A stretch of 64,000 bases of DNA from Clostridiales bacterium (lineage in GTDB: Bacteria; Bacillota; Clostridia; Oscillospirales; Oscillospiraceae), in contig JALFLH010000021.1 in assembly GCA_022774865.1 (NCBI GenBank), positions 1-64,000 of the forward strand. Direction: 5' to 3'. Both the position numbers and the translations under genes were made by a program. Shown one piece after another: positions 8,932 to 17,160 of the stretch; within the stretch, counting starts at the first letter, position 1, and each line of letters starts with the position of its first letter. The notes under the pieces were generated by a model, which saw only the letters and a program-made list of their open reading frames with translations, was not told where the DNA came from and did not search any database.

Positions 8932-10127
8932 TCCTTTTTTTCCTTTCTTTCAGTCTGATCCAGATATGCCAGCGCCTCCCGGGATTCGGGGCTGACCTCC
9001 AGCGCGCGGTTCGCCAGATTTTCCAGCGTCATCTGCAGCCCCAGCCGCAGCGCGCCGTCCAGATCGGAAAAAGCCAGTTCACGCAGCTTTTCCACCCCCG
9101 GGAAATTGCGGCACGGCTCCATATAGTCTGCCACATAAATGATCTTTTCAAGCAGGGTCATATTCGCTTTTCCGGTGGTATGATTCCGGATGGCGGAAAC
9201 TACCTCCTGCTTTTCTCCGAAAATCCGTTCAGCCACAAGCGCGCCGGTCAGCGCGTGGAGCGTTTTGGGATTTTTCTGTCCAAATTCATCGAGTATCGTA
9301 CCATATTCGGCGCACAATGTCAATTGCAGCGGCCCGTCCAGCGCCTTGGTGATGTCATGGAGAATTCCCGCACGCGCCGCATCCGCCGGGTTTGCGCCCC
9401 ATCGCAGCGCCATTTTGACCGCCGTGTCCCGGCAGCCCAGAACGTGCGCCACCCGGTTGGGATTGAGCAGCTTCACCACCACCGGTTCCAGCTGCTCCAT
9501 GGGAAGATTTTTCCAGTCCGCCGTGGAATCATACAACCCGTTGGCACGGATGTACGCCCCTACGCCGTTCGGCAGGAAGGGTGCGGCGCATCGAAACGCC
9601 AGCAGCCGCCGAAGCTGGGTGGAGGAAATATCCAGCACCTCGTTGCTGACGATCTTCACCCTGGCGCCCATATTCTCCAGATGCTCTTTCTGGGTAGCAA
9701 TGGCATCCCGCTCCCCTTTTTCGCCCCGGTACAATACGGCAATCGTCGCGTTCGCCACGATCAGTTCCGGCTTTGCCCAGTTTTCAAACGCCAGAAACAT
9801 ATCGGTTCCCATGAGCAGGAACAGCTTCGCGTCGGGATACCGTTCCCGCAGTTCCAGAATTGTCTGGTAGGTGTAGCTCGTTCCCTCCCGTTTCAGTTCC
9901 ATGTCGGACACTTCAATCTCCGGGAAAGGCGCCGCCGCCAGCTTCACCATCTCCAGCCGCTGTTCCGGTTCGGGCGAACCTTCCGGCAGTTCCTTATGGG
10001 GCGCCACGTGCGCCGGAATCATGATCAGCCGGTCAAGCCGCAGGGCGCGTATCGCCTCCACGGCTCCGTGAATATGGCCGGTATGGGGCGGATTAAAGGT
10101 ACCGCCATAAACGCCAATTCGTTCCAT
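8925..10127 (-). CDS. nadD: NadD-YqeK fusion: nicotinate-nucleotide adenylyltransferase plus HD hydrolase
   Basis: Two enzymes that are separate adjacent genes in Bacillus are one 400-residue polypeptide here. Residues 1-200 are NadD, which makes deamido-NAD from NaMN and ATP: GGTFNPPHTGH at 8-18, ISSTQLR at 167-173, YIRANGLY at 192-199. Residues about 215-390 are the YqeK HD domain, with His228 and the HD pair at 257-258 (GILHDITK) plus IRNHTTGK and IIYVADYMEP. YqeK-type enzymes hydrolyse diadenosine tetraphosphate. There is no frameshift or stop between the halves. The start is ATG 10127 after GGAAGGAG. Confidence 0.94.
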   Translation of the reverse strand: MERIGVYGGTFNPPHTGHIHGAVEAIRALRLDRLIMIPAHVAPHKELPEGSPEPEQRLEMVKLAAAPFPEIEVSDMELKREGTSYTYQTILELRERYPDAKLFLLMGTDMFLAFENWAKPELIVANATIAVLYRGEKGERDAIATQKEHLENMGARVKIVSNEVLDISSTQLRRLLAFRCAAPFLPNGVGAYIRANGLYDSTADWKNLPMEQLEPVVVKLLNPNRVAHVLGCRDTAVKMALRWGANPADAARAGILHDITKALDGPLQLTLCAEYGTILDEFGQKNPKTLHALTGALVAERIFGEKQEVVSAIRNHTTGKANMTLLEKIIYVADYMEPCRNFPGVEKLRELAFSDLDGALRLGLQMTLENLANRALEVSPESREALAYLDQTERKEKKEC

Positions 10128-10168
10128 TTTGTTCTCCTTCCGCCGCGGCAGCACCGCCTGAACGCGGC

Positions 10169-10639
10169 TCAGTCTTTGCCGCGAAGCTGTTTTTCTCTGG
10201 CCTGTTCGATCGATTTCTCAATTGCCTGCTGGCGGAAGTATGCATTCCGCTGTTCCCGCTGCTGCTTGGCAGCCATCCGGCGGGCACGGGCGCCCTTGCG
10301 CACAGGATCGGCTTTGGAAACGGGCGTGGGCTTGCGCTTTGCCCGGCCGGTCTGATTGCGCTCGGCCTGGCGCTTCTCACTGAAGCGATAAATCACGAAT
10401 TTGGAACCGACACAGGAGATTCCCTCGGCGCCGGTGACCTCGCAAATGGCATCGCAGGCCTCCCGCGCCGTCATCAGCGCGCTTTCCAGCACTCTGCCCT
10501 TCACCAGTTCCCGGGCTGTCAGCTGGTTATCCGCCTCCGCTGCCACATTCTCCGTCACGCCGTCCTTTCCAACCATCAATGTTGTCTCCAGCGTATTTGC
10601 CTTTGCGCGAAACTCCGCTCTTTCTTTACTTGTCAGCAT
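10169..10639 (-). CDS. yhbY: YhbY-family (CRM domain) RNA-binding protein with basic tail
   Basis: Residues 1-95 form the CRM/YhbY domain found on pre-50S ribosomal particles (MLTSKERAEFRAKANTLE, LMVGKDGVTENV, KGRVLESAL, VIYRFSE). Stand-alone YhbY is about 97 residues. This one carries about 60 extra residues rich in Arg, Lys and Gln (RKPTPVSKADPVRKGARARR and onward), predicted disordered or helical and likely to bind RNA. It overlaps rdgB by 14 bp and precedes nadD in the smc operon. Confidence 0.9.
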   Translation of the reverse strand: MLTSKERAEFRAKANTLETTLMVGKDGVTENVAAEADNQLTARELVKGRVLESALMTAREACDAICEVTGAEGISCVGSKFVIYRFSEKRQAERNQTGRAKRKPTPVSKADPVRKGARARRMAAKQQREQRNAYFRQQAIEKSIEQAREKQLRGKD

Positions 10640-11231
10640 AACCTGCCTCCTTCAACTTCTCATAAAACGCCCGCAGCGCGTTGGCCCGGTGGGAAACCCG
10701 GTTCTTATCTTCGGCGCTCATCTGTGCCGTGGTCATACCCAGCGGCGGGTAATAAAAGATGGGGTCGTAGCCGAATCCGTTTTCCCCCCGGGGCTCCCGG
10801 AGCAGCTCGCCGTGAATCTCTCCCCGTGCCTGAATGACATTCCCGTCCGGCGTGACCATCGTGATCACGCACACAAACTGTGCCTGCCGCTTTCCGTCCG
10901 GCACCTGCTCGGTATTTTTCAGCAGCAGCTTCAGACGGCCCCAGTCATCCAGCGAATCGTCAAAACCGTACCGGGCGGAATAAATCCCCGGTTCTCCGTT
11001 CAGGGCGTCCACCGCGATGCCGGAATCGTCCGCCAGCGCGGGCAGCCCCGTGGCCTTCATCACCGCGTCCGCCTTGAGGAAGGAGTTCTCCTCAAAGCTG
11101 GAGCCAGTCTCCTCCACGTCGATATCCAAGCCCAGCTCGGACTCCATCACCAGCTCAAATCCGAACTTTTCCGTAATTTTGCTGATTTCAATCAGTTTAT
11201 GCTTATTCTTGCTCGCCAATACGACCTTCAT
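10626..11231 (-). CDS. rdgB: XTP/dITP diphosphatase (RdgB/HAM1 family)
   Basis: This house-cleaning enzyme hydrolyses non-canonical purine triphosphates (XTP, dITP, ITP) to monophosphates. The 201-residue protein shows family motifs in order: VVLASKNKHKLIEI, ENSFLKADAVMKATGLPALADDSG, GENGFGYDPIFYYP and VSHRANALRAF. The ATG at 11231 follows GAGGTGGGG; an upstream GTG at 11243 lies inside the ribosome binding region and overlaps ftsY. Confidence 0.95.
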   Translation of the reverse strand: MKVVLASKNKHKLIEISKITEKFGFELVMESELGLDIDVEETGSSFEENSFLKADAVMKATGLPALADDSGIAVDALNGEPGIYSARYGFDDSLDDWGRLKLLLKNTEQVPDGKRQAQFVCVITMVTPDGNVIQARGEIHGELLREPRGENGFGYDPIFYYPPLGMTTAQMSAEDKNRVSHRANALRAFYEKLKEAGYADK

Positions 11232-11239
11232 ACCCCACC

Positions 11240-12145
11240 TCACAGCAGCGCGTCCACAAAATCCCGGGCGACAAACGGCATCAGATCGTCTGCCTGTTCG
11301 CCCACACCCACAAATTTCACCGGAATCTGCAGCGTGTCGGACACGGCAATGACAATGCCGCCCTTGGCGGTGCCGTCCAGCTTGGTCACGGCTACGGCGG
11401 TGACGCCCGCAATCTCCTTAAACTGCCTGGCCTGAATCAGGCCGTTCTGGCCGGTGGTGCCGTCCAGCACCAGCAGAACCTCCTTGGCCGCGTCAGGAAG
11501 CTCCCGACTGACAATGCGGGTGATCTTGTTCAGCTCGTTCATCAGATTTGTTTTGTTGTGCAGCCGGCCGGCAGTATCGATGATGATCACATCACTGCCC
11601 TTGACCTTGGCGGACTGGATGCCGTCAAAAACCACGGAAGCCGGGTCCGCTCCCTCATGCTGCCGGACGATGGACGCGCCGGAGCGGCCCGCCCAGATTT
11701 CCAGTTGATCCGCCGCGGCGGCGCGGAAGGTATCCCCCGCCACCAGCATAACCTTTTTCCCCTGATCCACAAGCTGCTTGGCGATTTTGCCGATGGTGGT
11801 GGTTTTACCCACACCGTTGACACCGATCACCAGAATCACCGATGGCCTGGTGGACAGGTTCAGCGCAGTATCCCCCACGCTGAGCATCTCCACCAGAATG
11901 TCCTTCAGAGCATCTTTCGCCTCCACGGTCGTCTTGAGGTGCTTTTCCTTGACGGCTCTGCGCAGGCGGTCAGTTGCCTTCGTTGCTGTCTCCACGCCCA
12001 GATCCGCCAGAATCAGGCACTCCTCCAGCTCGTCATAAAAATCGCTGTCGATCTCGGAAAATCCGGAAAACACGCTGCCCAGCGTGTTGCTGAGCGCATC
12101 CCGGGTCTTTGCCAGGCCAGCTTTGATCTTATCAAAAAATCCCAT
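11240..12145 (-). CDS. ftsY: Signal recognition particle receptor FtsY
   Basis: FtsY is the membrane-associated GTPase that docks SRP-ribosome complexes at the Sec translocon. The 301-residue protein has the N domain (about 1-95) and the G domain with GVNGVGKTTTIGK, DTFRAAAADQLEIW, IDTAGRLHNK, TKLDGTAKGG and the C-terminal VGVGEQADDLMPF. It lacks the long acidic A domain of E. coli FtsY, as is normal in Gram-positives. It follows smc by 21 bp. Confidence 0.97.
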   Translation of the reverse strand: MGFFDKIKAGLAKTRDALSNTLGSVFSGFSEIDSDFYDELEECLILADLGVETATKATDRLRRAVKEKHLKTTVEAKDALKDILVEMLSVGDTALNLSTRPSVILVIGVNGVGKTTTIGKIAKQLVDQGKKVMLVAGDTFRAAAADQLEIWAGRSGASIVRQHEGADPASVVFDGIQSAKVKGSDVIIIDTAGRLHNKTNLMNELNKITRIVSRELPDAAKEVLLVLDGTTGQNGLIQARQFKEIAGVTAVAVTKLDGTAKGGIVIAVSDTLQIPVKFVGVGEQADDLMPFVARDFVDALL

Positions 12146-12166
12146 AATTGCGTTCCTTTCCGCTTT

Positions 12167-15100
12167 TTATTCCACAATGCCCAGATACTGCTCCATTTGA
12201 TTCAGATCCAGCCGAAGCAGGGTACTCACGCCCTGCTCCTGCATGGTCACGCCGTACAGCACGTCGGCAGCCTCCATGGTGCCGCGCCGGTGGGTAATGA
12301 CGATGAACTGGGTCTTCTGGCTGAGATTATGAAGATAATGGGCATACCGCTCCACGTTCCGGTCGTCCAACGCCGCGTCGATCTCGTCCAGCATACAAAA
12401 CGGCGTGGGGCGAACCTTCAAAATGGCAAAATACAGTGCCGTTGCCACAAATGCCTTCTCGCCGCCGGAGAGCAGCGTGATGGTCTTAACCTGCTTGCCG
12501 GGGGGCTGGACACGGATTTCAATGCCGCAGGTCAGGGGATTATCCGGATCCTCCAGAATCAGCTGACCCCTGCCACCGCCAAACATCTCCTCGAATACCT
12601 GTCCGAAATAATGATCGATCTTGTGGAATTCCTCCACAAAAATCGTGGTCATTTCCTTGGTGATATCCCGGATGATGCTTTCCAGTTCCCGTTTGGAGGT
12701 CAGCACGTCGTCCCGCTGGGCAACCAGATAGGTATAGCGTTCGTTGACCCTGGCATATTCCTCAATAGCGCCCAGATTGGGCGTGCCCAGCGCGGCAATT
12801 TTCCGCTTCAGCTCGGCAATCCGCCGGTTGCCCGCCGTGACGGACTCGATCTCGCACCGGTGCTCCGCTGCGGTACCGGGAGTCAGCCCGTAGGAATCCC
12901 ACAGCTTGTCCACGATCTGCTTTTCCTCCATGTTGGAGGTGAGTTTTTTCTGTTCCAGCAGCGCGCAGGCGCGCTCCATATTGAGAATGTCCTTGTTTTT
13001 GTCCTGCGCTTCCTTTTCGGTGCGGGTTTTGGCCGCTTCCGTATCCGCCCGCTGCGTCAGTGTTTTCTGCAGCGCCATGCGCATTTTCTCTGTCCCGGCA
13101 TCGTTCTCCGCCTGGAGGGTCTGCAAGCGGCCAATTTCCTGTTCCAGACGCGCAATTTCGGCTTTGGTCGCGTCCATCAACGCCAGCTTTTTCTCCCGGT
13201 CGCCCGCCATGGCGGACTGGAGATTGGTCAAATCCGCAATATGGCTCTGCGCCGTAGCCCGTTCCGCCTCCAGCGCTGCCTCCTCCGTTTTCAGTTCGGT
13301 CATCTGATCCGTGATCCGGGCGGTGGCCGCAGCGGCTTCGCTCTGGCTGCCCTCCAATTCGGCAAGGCTCTGCCGGGTTTGGGCAAGCTGCTCAGAATAA
13401 ACCTGAAGCTTGGCCTGCAAAGCGGCATAACGTTCCCGGTCGGTGCTTTCCCGGGCTTTCAGCGTTTCCCGCTCCCGGTCGGCCGACTGTGCCGCTTCCT
13501 CAATGGCATTGAGCAGAATCTCATGCTGCTTGACCGTGCCGTCCAGCCGCAGCACCTGATCCTCCGCCTCACGCAGCTGCTCCCGGGCGGTGTTCAGTTG
13601 GAACTGGGTCTCATCAAACAGCCGCTGTGCCTCCTGCAATTCCGACTCACAGACCAGCTTCTGCTGCTGCAGCGACTGTTCCTGCGCATTGAGTTTTTCC
13701 AGCTCGTTGGCGCGGGACAGGATGCCCGCTTCTTTATTCACCGAGCCGCCGGTCATGGAGCCGCCGGGGTTCATGACCTGACCGTCCAGTGTCACGATCT
13801 TGAACCGGTTCCGGTATTTTCCCGCCATGGCGATGGCCGCGTCCATATCCTGAACGATGACCGTCCGTCCCAGCAGATTTTCCACCACCGCCCGGTATTC
13901 CGGCGCCGCCGTCACCAGTTGGGAGGCGATGCCCACAAAGCCCCGGCAATTCTCCAGGCCGCTTTCCTGCAAGGTTTTGCCCTGGATGCTGCTGAGGGGC
14001 AGGAAGGTGGCGCGGCCGCCGCCGGTTCGCTTCAGATAGGAAATGGCCGCCTTGCCATCCTGCTCATTGCCCACCACGATCTGCTGCATGGCGGCGCCCA
14101 GCGCGATTTCGATGGCGACAGTATAGCTGTCCTCCGTGCGGATCAGGCGGGAAACGGGGCCGTGAATATTCCGCAGCCCGCCCCGCTGGGCTTCCTGCAT
14201 CACCAGCCGGACAGATTTCTGATAGCTGTCAAAGTCCCGCTCCATAGCCCGGTAGACCCGCGCCTTGGCGGTGACGGAATCCAGCTTGGAATTCAAATTC
14301 CGAAGCTGCTCCTGCAACTCGTCCCGGCGCTTGGAGCGCGTATTCTGGCGCAGGGTGTAGCCCGCAATGGTGTTTTGGGCAGCGGTGACGTTCTCCTGCG
14401 CCGTGCGAAGCTGCCTGCGGCTCTGCGTCAGCTGCTCCCGGGCGTCCTTTTCCCGGGACTGGCCGGCGGCCAGATCGGCTTCAAGCTGTTTCAGGCGCTG
14501 TCCGCTCTGCTGAATGCTTTCCTCCAGCCCACGGATATCCGCCTGCCGTCCGGCTATGTCGGTCGCCAGACTGGTCTCCCGGCTGCGAAGCTCCAAAAAC
14601 TGTCTGTCCCGTCCCTGCGCGTTTGCGGTCATGGCGGTCAGGTCCCGCTGCAGGCCGTCCAGCGAGTTCCGCTTTGCAGCCAGCGTCTGCTCAATCTGCG
14701 CAATGCGCGCCCGGGTCTGGCTGATCTGGGTCAGCAGGCTGCCGCTGCGATCGGCCTCCCCTTTCAGTTCCTCCTCGATCCGTTGGATATTGGCGTTGTT
14801 GTTTTCCACATTGCCGCGCAGCACCGCCATCTGGCCGTCCAACTGCTGATGGGTTGCTTCCAGCATATTGACCTTCTGGCGGACGGTTTCCAGCTCGCCG
14901 TCCTTCTGGCGCAGCGCCTCACCGTACTGCTCCGCCTGACGGTAGAGGTTATCCAGATCGTCGTGCGCCTGCTGCAGTACGAAGGAAGCGGATGCATAGT
15001 CCTCTTCGGCCTTCTTCGCTGCGGCGGACAGCCTCTCCAGCGTGTCCAGCCAAACGGCCACCTCCACGCCCTGCAGTTCGTCCTTCAGTTCCAGATATTT

Positions 15101-15739
15101 TTTCGCTTTTTCCGACTGCACCTTCAGCGGTTCCAACTGCAATTCCAGCTCGGAAACCTTGTCGCCGATGCGCAGCAGGTTGTCCTCCGTGCGTTCCAGC
15201 TTGCGCTCCGTATCCTCTTTGCGGTGGCGGTATTTGGAAATACCGGCCGCTTCCTCAAAGATCTCCCGGCGGTCGCCGCTTTTCAGGGACAGAATCTCGT
15301 CAATGCGGCCCTGGCCGATGTTAGAATAGCCCTCCCGGCCCATGCCGGTGTCCATGAACAGTTCATTGATATCCCGAAGGCGGGCGGACTGCCGATTGAT
15401 ATAGTATTCACCATCGCCGGAACGGTAATACCGGCGGGTGACCATTACCTCGTCCGCGTCGTACGGAAGCGCCCTGTCCGTATTGTCCAGTGTCAGCGTC
15501 GCCTCCGCAAAGCCCACGGCGCCCCGCTTCTGGGTGCCGCCGAAAATCACATCCTCCATTTTCGCGCCGCGGAGCGTTTTGCTGCTCTGCTCTCCCATGA
15601 CCCAGAGGATGGCATCGGATATATTGGACTTTCCGGAGCCGTTCGGCCCGACGATGGCGGTAATATCATCGCCAAATCGGATTACCGTCTTATCCGGAAA
15701 GGATTTAAAGCCCTGTAGTTCCAGTGATTTTAAGTACAC
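12167..15739 (-). CDS. smc: Chromosome segregation protein SMC
   Basis: SMC is the ATPase arm of the bacterial condensin. The 1190-residue protein has the Walker A site GPNGSGKSN at 31-39, a first coiled coil, the hinge around residues 500-680 (TFLPLSSIQGK, NPGGSMTGG), a second coiled coil, and the C-terminal signature LLSGGEKAFVATALYFA with Walker B CMLDEIDAALDD. The start is the GTG at 15739 (VYLKSLELQGF), 7 bases after AGAGG. The same frame stays open upstream to 16555 but crosses the MFS gene and has no coding sense. It is the first gene of the operon ending in leuS. Confidence 0.97.
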   Translation of the reverse strand: MYLKSLELQGFKSFPDKTVIRFGDDITAIVGPNGSGKSNISDAILWVMGEQSSKTLRGAKMEDVIFGGTQKRGAVGFAEATLTLDNTDRALPYDADEVMVTRRYYRSGDGEYYINRQSARLRDINELFMDTGMGREGYSNIGQGRIDEILSLKSGDRREIFEEAAGISKYRHRKEDTERKLERTEDNLLRIGDKVSELELQLEPLKVQSEKAKKYLELKDELQGVEVAVWLDTLERLSAAAKKAEEDYASASFVLQQAHDDLDNLYRQAEQYGEALRQKDGELETVRQKVNMLEATHQQLDGQMAVLRGNVENNNANIQRIEEELKGEADRSGSLLTQISQTRARIAQIEQTLAAKRNSLDGLQRDLTAMTANAQGRDRQFLELRSRETSLATDIAGRQADIRGLEESIQQSGQRLKQLEADLAAGQSREKDAREQLTQSRRQLRTAQENVTAAQNTIAGYTLRQNTRSKRRDELQEQLRNLNSKLDSVTAKARVYRAMERDFDSYQKSVRLVMQEAQRGGLRNIHGPVSRLIRTEDSYTVAIEIALGAAMQQIVVGNEQDGKAAISYLKRTGGGRATFLPLSSIQGKTLQESGLENCRGFVGIASQLVTAAPEYRAVVENLLGRTVIVQDMDAAIAMAGKYRNRFKIVTLDGQVMNPGGSMTGGSVNKEAGILSRANELEKLNAQEQSLQQQKLVCESELQEAQRLFDETQFQLNTAREQLREAEDQVLRLDGTVKQHEILLNAIEEAAQSADRERETLKARESTDRERYAALQAKLQVYSEQLAQTRQSLAELEGSQSEAAAATARITDQMTELKTEEAALEAERATAQSHIADLTNLQSAMAGDREKKLALMDATKAEIARLEQEIGRLQTLQAENDAGTEKMRMALQKTLTQRADTEAAKTRTEKEAQDKNKDILNMERACALLEQKKLTSNMEEKQIVDKLWDSYGLTPGTAAEHRCEIESVTAGNRRIAELKRKIAALGTPNLGAIEEYARVNERYTYLVAQRDDVLTSKRELESIIRDITKEMTTIFVEEFHKIDHYFGQVFEEMFGGGRGQLILEDPDNPLTCGIEIRVQPPGKQVKTITLLSGGEKAFVATALYFAILKVRPTPFCMLDEIDAALDDRNVERYAHYLHNLSQKTQFIVITHRRGTMEAADVLYGVTMQEQGVSTLLRLDLNQMEQYLGIVE

Positions 15740-15778
15740 AGTCAAACCTCTTGTAAAAACATAATAAGGAATCAGTTT

Positions 15779-15807
15779 ATTATACCGGAATTTTCCCGCA
15801 AATGCAA
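15779..15807 (-). promoter_or_regulatory. Promoter for the smc-to-leuS operon
   Basis: Minus-strand TTGCAT (15802-15807), 17 bp, TATAAT (15779-15784), about 40 bp ahead of the GTG start. It probably drives seven genes, since gaps downstream are at most about 40 bp. Confidence 0.82.
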
Positions 15808-15860
15808 GGATTTCTTTCATCATCCCCTTGGCTTCCGCCCAGTCATGCCGCCAAAACGGG

Positions 15861-15885
15861 AAAAACCGCTGCCCGGTGGCAGCGG
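15861..15885 (-). terminator. Terminator of the MFS transporter gene
   Basis: CCGCTGCC/GGCAGCGG (15866-15873 with 15878-15885) and a four-base loop are followed on the minus strand by TTTTT. It lies just past the MFS stop and isolates the smc operon. Confidence 0.85.
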
Positions 15886-15888
15886 CCG

Positions 15889-17079
15889 TCATTTTTCCGT
15901 TTTCTGCGCCGTGAAAGCGATGGTCACGCCCCCGATCAGCGCTGCGGCCAGGGATACCAGCACCATGGTCTGAGCGCCGAAATGCTCGCAGATAACACCG
16001 CCGGTGGACAGTGCCAGCAGGCACCCCACCGTACTGGTGGAGCCGAGATAACTCTGCGCCCGCACCGACTCGCCCTTTCCCACCACAAGCCCCGCATAGT
16101 TGACGGAGCTGATGGTGTACAGGCCATATCCGATAATCTGGGTCATCTGCGCCGCGTAAACACCATAGGGCGTGGCAGCGAGAAAGATGCCGATGGCTTT
16201 CAGCGCCATGCTCAGGCTGGCAAACGTAACCCATTTCTCGCATTTTATTCTGCGGAGCATCAGCGGGAAGCCAAACATGACGGGAAGCTCCACCAGCGCG
16301 CAGATAGCAGTGGCCGTCCCCTGTTCGCCCGCGCCGCCGTACTTGCTCAGCATAATCTGGAACATGAAGTTGCTCAGCAGATTGTGGCTGAACTGCAGGA
16401 AAATGGATGCCAGCAGAAACACCGCGAACCGGGGATACTGCCGCAGGAACCCCTCCTCCTTCGTCTGCTTCCGAAGGGATTGCTGCACCGGCTGCAATCC
16501 CCGTTCCCCGCTCAGGTGGAACCAGACCGTTCCGGCGATCAGCGCTGCGGCGCAAAGCGCGCCCATGGCCGGTACCATCCGGGTACCCAGCTCCCGCACC
16601 AGCATTCCGGTCACATAGGCCATCAGGCTGTAGGCCAGAGAGCCAATGCCCCGCGCAAGGCTGTAGTCGGTGGGCGATCCGCGCTCAATGGCATCCATGC
16701 CCATGGCGTTGGTAAAGGACGGCATCATCTGCAGCACCAGACAGGCGGTGGCAAAGGCGAGAATGGCCGGAACATTCCCCATTCCGGGCACCAGAATCAT
16801 CAAATTGCCCACCAGCATGACGGTGCCCAGAAGCAGCATCAATCCATATACCTTCAGCTTTGGAAAGCGGCTGATCAGCTCCGCGGCAACAAGCTGGGCG
16901 GCAAAGGAGGCCACCGTGGAAATACCCAGCAGCAAGCTGATCTGGCTGTCCGTAAAACCGAAGCTCCGCAGCACATTGCTGGAAAAGCTCAATATTACCG
17001 CGTAGAAGCTCCATGTGGCCGCCTGAAGCAGCGCATATGCCGCGGTCGCGTTCCATCTTTGAAAAAAAGGCTTTCTCAT
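15889..17079 (-). CDS. Major facilitator superfamily transporter
   Basis: The 396-residue membrane protein has about 12 hydrophobic segments in two halves (AAYALLQAATWSFYAVILSF near the start, VLVSLAAALIGGVTIAFTA at the end) and resembles the MFS_1-like/nucleoside-sugar symporter branch. The substrate cannot be read from the sequence. The start is ATG 17079 (MRKPFFQRWN) behind AAGGA; an ATG at 17133 lies at the promoter and is not used. It is a single-gene unit with an inverted repeat over its promoter and a terminator behind it. Confidence 0.88.
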   Translation of the reverse strand: MRKPFFQRWNATAAYALLQAATWSFYAVILSFSSNVLRSFGFTDSQISLLLGISTVASFAAQLVAAELISRFPKLKVYGLMLLLGTVMLVGNLMILVPGMGNVPAILAFATACLVLQMMPSFTNAMGMDAIERGSPTDYSLARGIGSLAYSLMAYVTGMLVRELGTRMVPAMGALCAAALIAGTVWFHLSGERGLQPVQQSLRKQTKEEGFLRQYPRFAVFLLASIFLQFSHNLLSNFMFQIMLSKYGGAGEQGTATAICALVELPVMFGFPLMLRRIKCEKWVTFASLSMALKAIGIFLAATPYGVYAAQMTQIIGYGLYTISSVNYAGLVVGKGESVRAQSYLGSTSTVGCLLALSTGGVICEHFGAQTMVLVSLAAALIGGVTIAFTAQKTEK

Positions 17080-17114
17080 CGTCTCAATCCTTCTGTTTTT
17101 TTGACCCAAACATG

Positions 17115-17140
17115 GTAACACCGTCTGTTTCATTTTGCAA
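17115..17140 (-). promoter_or_regulatory. Weak promoter for the MFS gene inside an inverted repeat
   Basis: Minus-strand TTGCAA (17135-17140), about 17 bp, then a TACCAT-like -10 near 17112-17117. The -35 box lies in the loop of the 12-bp inverted repeat 17120-17155 and one arm fills the spacer, so the repeat could be an operator. Confidence 0.45.
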
Positions 17141-17155
17141 GCGGAAACAGACGGT
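17120..17155. repeat. Perfect 12-bp inverted repeat between the flippase and MFS genes
   Basis: ACCGTCTGTTTC (17120-17131) and GAAACAGACGGT (17144-17155) are perfect complements with a 12-base spacer. There is no T run after it, so it is either a poor terminator for the polysaccharide operon or a regulator binding site for the MFS gene. Confidence 0.65.
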
Positions 17156-17160
17156 ATATT

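Noticed and set aside
11558-15718. 1386-codon plus-strand open frame opposite smc and ftsY
   Set aside because: It mirrors the strong minus-strand smc coding sequence, has no ribosome binding site and a low-complexity His/Gln-rich product typical of antisense of GC-rich genes.
15740-16555. Upstream extension of the smc frame
   Set aside because: It crosses the smc promoter, a terminator and part of the MFS gene. The GTG at 15739 has a proper ribosome binding site and matches SMC N-termini.
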